From assembly GCA_964244115.1 (NCBI GenBank), contig CAXTHM010000045.1, positions 1-32,724 of the forward strand: a stretch of 32,724 bases of DNA, read 5' to 3'. Made by a program: the position numbers and the translations under genes. The DNA comes from CADCWK01 sp964244115 (GTDB lineage: Bacteria; Chloroflexota; Chloroflexia; Thermomicrobiales; UBA6265). Below the pieces are notes generated by a model. It saw only the letters and a list, made by a program, of their open reading frames with translations. It had not been told where the DNA came from and made no database searches. Below are positions 30,934 through 32,724 of this stretch, in pieces. Positions within the stretch are counted from its first letter, which is position 1. The number at the start of each line of letters is the position of its first letter.

Positions 30934-32601
30934 ATGGCAGCAGCACATGACACGGCACCGGGCTGGGACGTCCTGATCCGCGGGGGTCGGATCGTCGACG
31001 GGACCGGCAACCCGTGGTTCCACGGCGACCTCGCCCTGCGCGGCGACCGGATCGCCGCCATCGCCCCGGCCGGAACCCTGGACGAGCGCCGCGCCGGCGA
31101 GGTCGTCGATGCGACCGGCCACGTCGTCAGCCCCGGCTTCGTCGACATCCAGTCCCACTCGCTCGTCCCGCTCCTGACCGACCCGCGCTCGCTGAGCAAG
31201 GTCACCCAGGGCGTCACGACCGAGATCATGGGCGAGGGCTCGACGCCGAGCCCCTTCGGCGGCCGGGTCGATGAACCGTTCGACAGCGGGCTGGAGCGCC
31301 GGATGGGCGCCGAGGCCTACGCCGAGTGGGACGCGCTCGGCCGGACCTGGTCCCGCTTCGGGGACTGGCTGCGTGAGCTCGAGCGCCGCCAGCTCTCGGT
31401 CAATTTCGGCTCGTTCATCGGCGGCGGTACCGTCCGGGAGTACGGCAAGGGCATGGACATGGGTCCGGCCAGTGCCGACGAGCTCCAGGTCATGCGCGAT
31501 GTCCTCGACCAGGCGATGCGGGACGGCGCCTTCGGGATCGCGACGGCGCTGATCTACCCGCCCGGCGCCTACGCCGGATTCGATGAGTTGGCCGCCTTGC
31601 TGGAGGCCGTCGCCGCCCACGACGGCATCCACATCACCCACATCCGCTCCGAGGAGGCCCGGCTGCTGGAGGGGATCGACGAGGCGATCGCCCTGGCTCG
31701 CCAGACCGGCGTCCTGACCGAGATCTATCACCTCAAGGCGGCCGGCCGGAAGAACTGGCACAAGATGCCGCAGGCGATCGCGATGATCGACCGGGCCCGG
31801 GCCGACGGGATCGACATCACCGTCGACATGTACCCCTACGAGGCAGCCGGGACGGGGCTGGCCTCCTGCCTGCCCTACTGGGCCAGCGAGGGCGGCCAGT
31901 TCTACGAGAATCTCGCCGACCCGGAGACCCGGGCCCGGCTGCGGGAGGAGATGGCCGACGAGGACAGCGACTGGGAGAACCTCGGGCTCGCCGCCGGCCC
32001 CGAAGGCATCCTCGTCGCAGGGATCACCAAGCCCGAGATCATCAGGTACCGGGGTTGGCGCGTCTCGGAGATCGCGGCCGACCGCGGGCAGGACTGGCGC
32101 GACACCGTCCTCGATCTGCTCGCGATCGAGGGTGCCAACATCTTCACGATGTACTTCGTCATGAGCGAGGACAACCTGCGGCTGCAACTCAGGCAGCCGT
32201 GGATCAAGGTCTCGACCGACGCCGGCGGGGTCGACCCGGCGGTCGCCGAGCCGCTCGGCCCGACCCATCCCCGCGCCTATGGGACCTACCCCCGGGTGCT
32301 GGCGAAGTACGTCCGCGAGGAGGGCGTCATCACGATCGAGGACGCCGTCCGCAAGATGAGCTCGTCGGTCTGCGATCGGCTCGGTCTGCGCGACCGCGGC
32401 CTGCTGCGCGAGGGGCTGAAGGCCGACGTGATCGTCTTCGACCCGGCCACGATCCAGGACCACGCGACCTGGACGGAGCCCCACCGGCTCTCGACCGGCG
32501 TCCGCGACATGTGGGTCAGCGGCGGCCGCGTCCTCCGGGACGGCGCCCATACCGGCGCGACGCCCGGCGAGTGGGTCAAGGGGCCGGGGTACAAGGGTTG
32601 A
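30934..32601 (+). CDS. N-acyl-D-amino-acid deacylase-family amidohydrolase
   Basis: Metal-dependent TIM-barrel amidohydrolase of the D-aminoacylase family, 555 residues, which removes acyl groups from N-acyl-D-amino acids or related substrates. It begins DVLIRGGRIVDGTGNPWFHGDLALRGDRIAAI and later shows ATGHVVSPGFVDIQSHS, TQGVTTEIMGEGSTPSPFGG, HITHIRSEE, TEIYHLKAAG and WIKVSTDAGG, then the composite beta-domain end GLLREGLKADVIVFDP. Two departures from classical D-aminoacylase: the first metal motif is QSH rather than HxH (residues 73-75), and the bridging Cys of VGNCG is replaced by MGEG (Glu101). So it belongs to a variant branch, and its substrate may differ. ATG 30934 has a weak GAGG site upstream. 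Substrate unproven. Confidence 0.88.
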   Translation: MAAAHDTAPGWDVLIRGGRIVDGTGNPWFHGDLALRGDRIAAIAPAGTLDERRAGEVVDATGHVVSPGFVDIQSHSLVPLLTDPRSLSKVTQGVTTEIMGEGSTPSPFGGRVDEPFDSGLERRMGAEAYAEWDALGRTWSRFGDWLRELERRQLSVNFGSFIGGGTVREYGKGMDMGPASADELQVMRDVLDQAMRDGAFGIATALIYPPGAYAGFDELAALLEAVAAHDGIHITHIRSEEARLLEGIDEAIALARQTGVLTEIYHLKAAGRKNWHKMPQAIAMIDRARADGIDITVDMYPYEAAGTGLASCLPYWASEGGQFYENLADPETRARLREEMADEDSDWENLGLAAGPEGILVAGITKPEIIRYRGWRVSEIAADRGQDWRDTVLDLLAIEGANIFTMYFVMSEDNLRLQLRQPWIKVSTDAGGVDPAVAEPLGPTHPRAYGTYPRVLAKYVREEGVITIEDAVRKMSSSVCDRLGLRDRGLLREGLKADVIVFDPATIQDHATWTEPHRLSTGVRDMWVSGGRVLRDGAHTGATPGEWVKGPGYKG

Positions 32602-32659
32602 CCTGAGGTCCCGGGAGTGGCGGCGATCCGTGTAGGGGCCGTCAAACGGCAAACGTCGC

Positions 32660-32724
32660 GGTGGCGAAGAGACCCCTCCCCAAACCCCTCCCCGGCTCGT
32701 TTCGCGCTGCGGCGCTCACGCCCG
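32660..32724 (+). repeat. Type B repeat, copy B3 (cut by window end)
   Basis: GGTGGCGAAGAGACCCCTCC, then CCCCTCCCCGGCTCGTTTCG and GCGCTGCGGCGCTCACGCCC, closely matching 21152-21224 in the same orientation. A GTAGGGGCC just before (near 32631) resembles the lead-in of type A copies. The second arm lies beyond the window. Confidence 0.7.

Overview
The window is a high-GC bacterial chromosome segment with genes on both strands and no phage, plasmid, CRISPR or intact transposase genes. Gene content (Tat-dependent cupredoxin lipoprotein, DUF2207 protein, SH3-YkuD protein, D-aminoacylase-type amidohydrolase, TauE/SafE permease), long hydrophobic membrane proteins and frequent GTG/TTG starts suggest a Chloroflexota bacterium, perhaps Thermomicrobia/Sphaerobacter-like. 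That placement is inference from gene style, not from a marker gene.

Layout. 1-8.6 kb: a Ski2/Mtr4-like helicase, an L,D-transpeptidase-like exported protein and a lone larC (all minus), a DDAH/arginine-deiminase-fold hydrolase (plus), a broken aminoglycoside 6-phosphotransferase-like gene ending at a REP-like repeat, a TauE/SafE permease and a small membrane protein (minus). 8.9-13.3 kb: a RecQ helicase with a TPR-like N-terminus converges on a CaCA cation antiporter across a 23-bp perfect hairpin. 13.5-18.3 kb: a selenocysteine tRNA (selC), a SufT/MIP18-type protein, an alpha/beta hydrolase, a three-domain blue-copper lipoprotein and a class II aldolase-fold enzyme. 18.5-23.3 kb: queG, a secreted Pro/Thr-rich protein, and a divergent PfkB kinase / CitE-like lyase pair bracketed by inverted copies of a dispersed repeat. 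23.5-28.4 kb: a minus-strand cluster of four related small membrane proteins followed by a DUF2207 membrane protein. 28.4-32.6 kb: a Fur-family regulator, a two-gene metal ABC transporter with a Fur-type 7-1-7 palindrome lying in its promoter, and a D-aminoacylase-family amidohydrolase.

Two dispersed intergenic repeat families occur: type A, a double hairpin with CGCA loops (four copies, the first cut by the window edge), and type B, with an 11-bp CCCCTCTCCGG inverted arm (three copies, the last cut by the window edge).

The best candidate for an undescribed system is the 23.5-28.4 kb membrane-protein cluster. Its four small proteins share a soluble module centred on a G-W-[ED] motif between membrane segments, fall into two subtypes, and lie directly upstream of the DUF2207 protein. 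The Fur/ABC block is the clearest regulatory unit: a TTGAAA-N17-TAGACT promoter overlapped by TGAAACA-C-TGTCTCA.
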